A program made the position numbers and the translations under genes. A model generated the notes under the pieces. That model did not search any database. It was not told where the DNA came from and saw only the letters and a list, made by a program, of their open reading frames with translations. 37,988 nt of DNA. It comes from Nitriliruptorales bacterium. Lineage in GTDB: Bacteria; Actinomycetota; Nitriliruptoria; Euzebyales; JAHELV01. The DNA lies in the NCBI GenBank assembly GCA_024644015.1, contig JAHELV010000039.1, positions 1 through 37,988 on the forward strand, given 5' to 3'. Positions 37,979 to 37,988 of the stretch are shown piece after piece; position 1 is the first letter of the stretch; each line of letters begins with the position of its first letter.

Positions 37979-37988
37979 GCCGCAGTCT

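Noticed and set aside
1-37988. tRNA, rRNA, insertion sequences or prophage genes
   Set aside because: No cloverleaf-like sequence, transposase, integrase or phage structural motif was recognised on either strand. A tRNA-scanning program would be decisive.

Overview
This window is about 38 kb of high-GC chromosomal DNA. GTG starts, GTGA/ATGA stop-start overlaps and short or absent leaders are common. The gene content is actinobacterial: proC, an AcuC-type deacetylase, an uncharacterised phosphatase, a GalE2-like epimerase with an acyltransferase, a small glutaredoxin, rex, then hemA-hemC-cysG/hemD-hemB-hemL. Mycobacteria and streptomycetes keep much of this order. A deep-branching high-GC actinobacterium such as a member of Nitriliruptoria is my best guess. 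That is inference; no rRNA or species marker is present. I see no prophage, insertion sequence, CRISPR array, tRNA or rRNA.

Left part (1-13.9 kb): an osmotic and membrane stress region. An ECF sigma factor, a small zinc-finger anti-sigma candidate and an MscS-like channel overlap as one operon. A second channel-like gene follows, preceded by the same promoter-like motif as the sigma operon. Next come an isochorismatase-like hydrolase, proline dehydrogenase and pyrroline-5-carboxylate reductase, plus a small unknown gene. On the minus strand, an eight-gene run encodes a quaternary-amine (betaine/choline-type) ABC transporter with two substrate-binding lipoproteins, one at each end of the transporter genes. 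It continues into an aldehyde dehydrogenase, an unlisted 49-residue gene and a zinc alcohol dehydrogenase.

Middle part (13.9-25.2 kb): a MacA-like lipoprotein adaptor with a MacB-like ATPase and permease, an AcuC-like deacetylase, and a phosphatase whose 3' end is embedded in a 90-bp tandem repeat. Convergent to it is a surface module: a DUF4397 exported protein, class F sortase, second ECF sigma factor and RskA-like anti-sigma factor. Then come the epimerase and an acyltransferase with a zinc-finger-like N-terminus. A TIM-barrel gene and a 30-residue membrane peptide lie on the opposite strand.

Right part (26.2-38 kb): the redox and tetrapyrrole block. Glutaredoxin, Rex, precorrin-2 dehydrogenase, hemA, hemC and a uroporphyrinogen-III methyltransferase/HemD fusion are tightly packed. 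hemB, a SnoaL-like protein, an aldo/keto reductase and hemL follow. hemL has no ATG, GTG or TTG at its expected start, but a strong Shine-Dalgarno sequence sits six bases before an in-frame ATC. MOSC, DUF72 and GNAT genes close the window.

The most interesting signals are the twin ECF-type promoter motif linking the sigma operon to a channel gene, the import-plus-oxidation operon with its hidden 49-residue gene, the ATC start of hemL, the triplicated 90-bp hairpin unit, and the sortase-sigma-anti-sigma operon.
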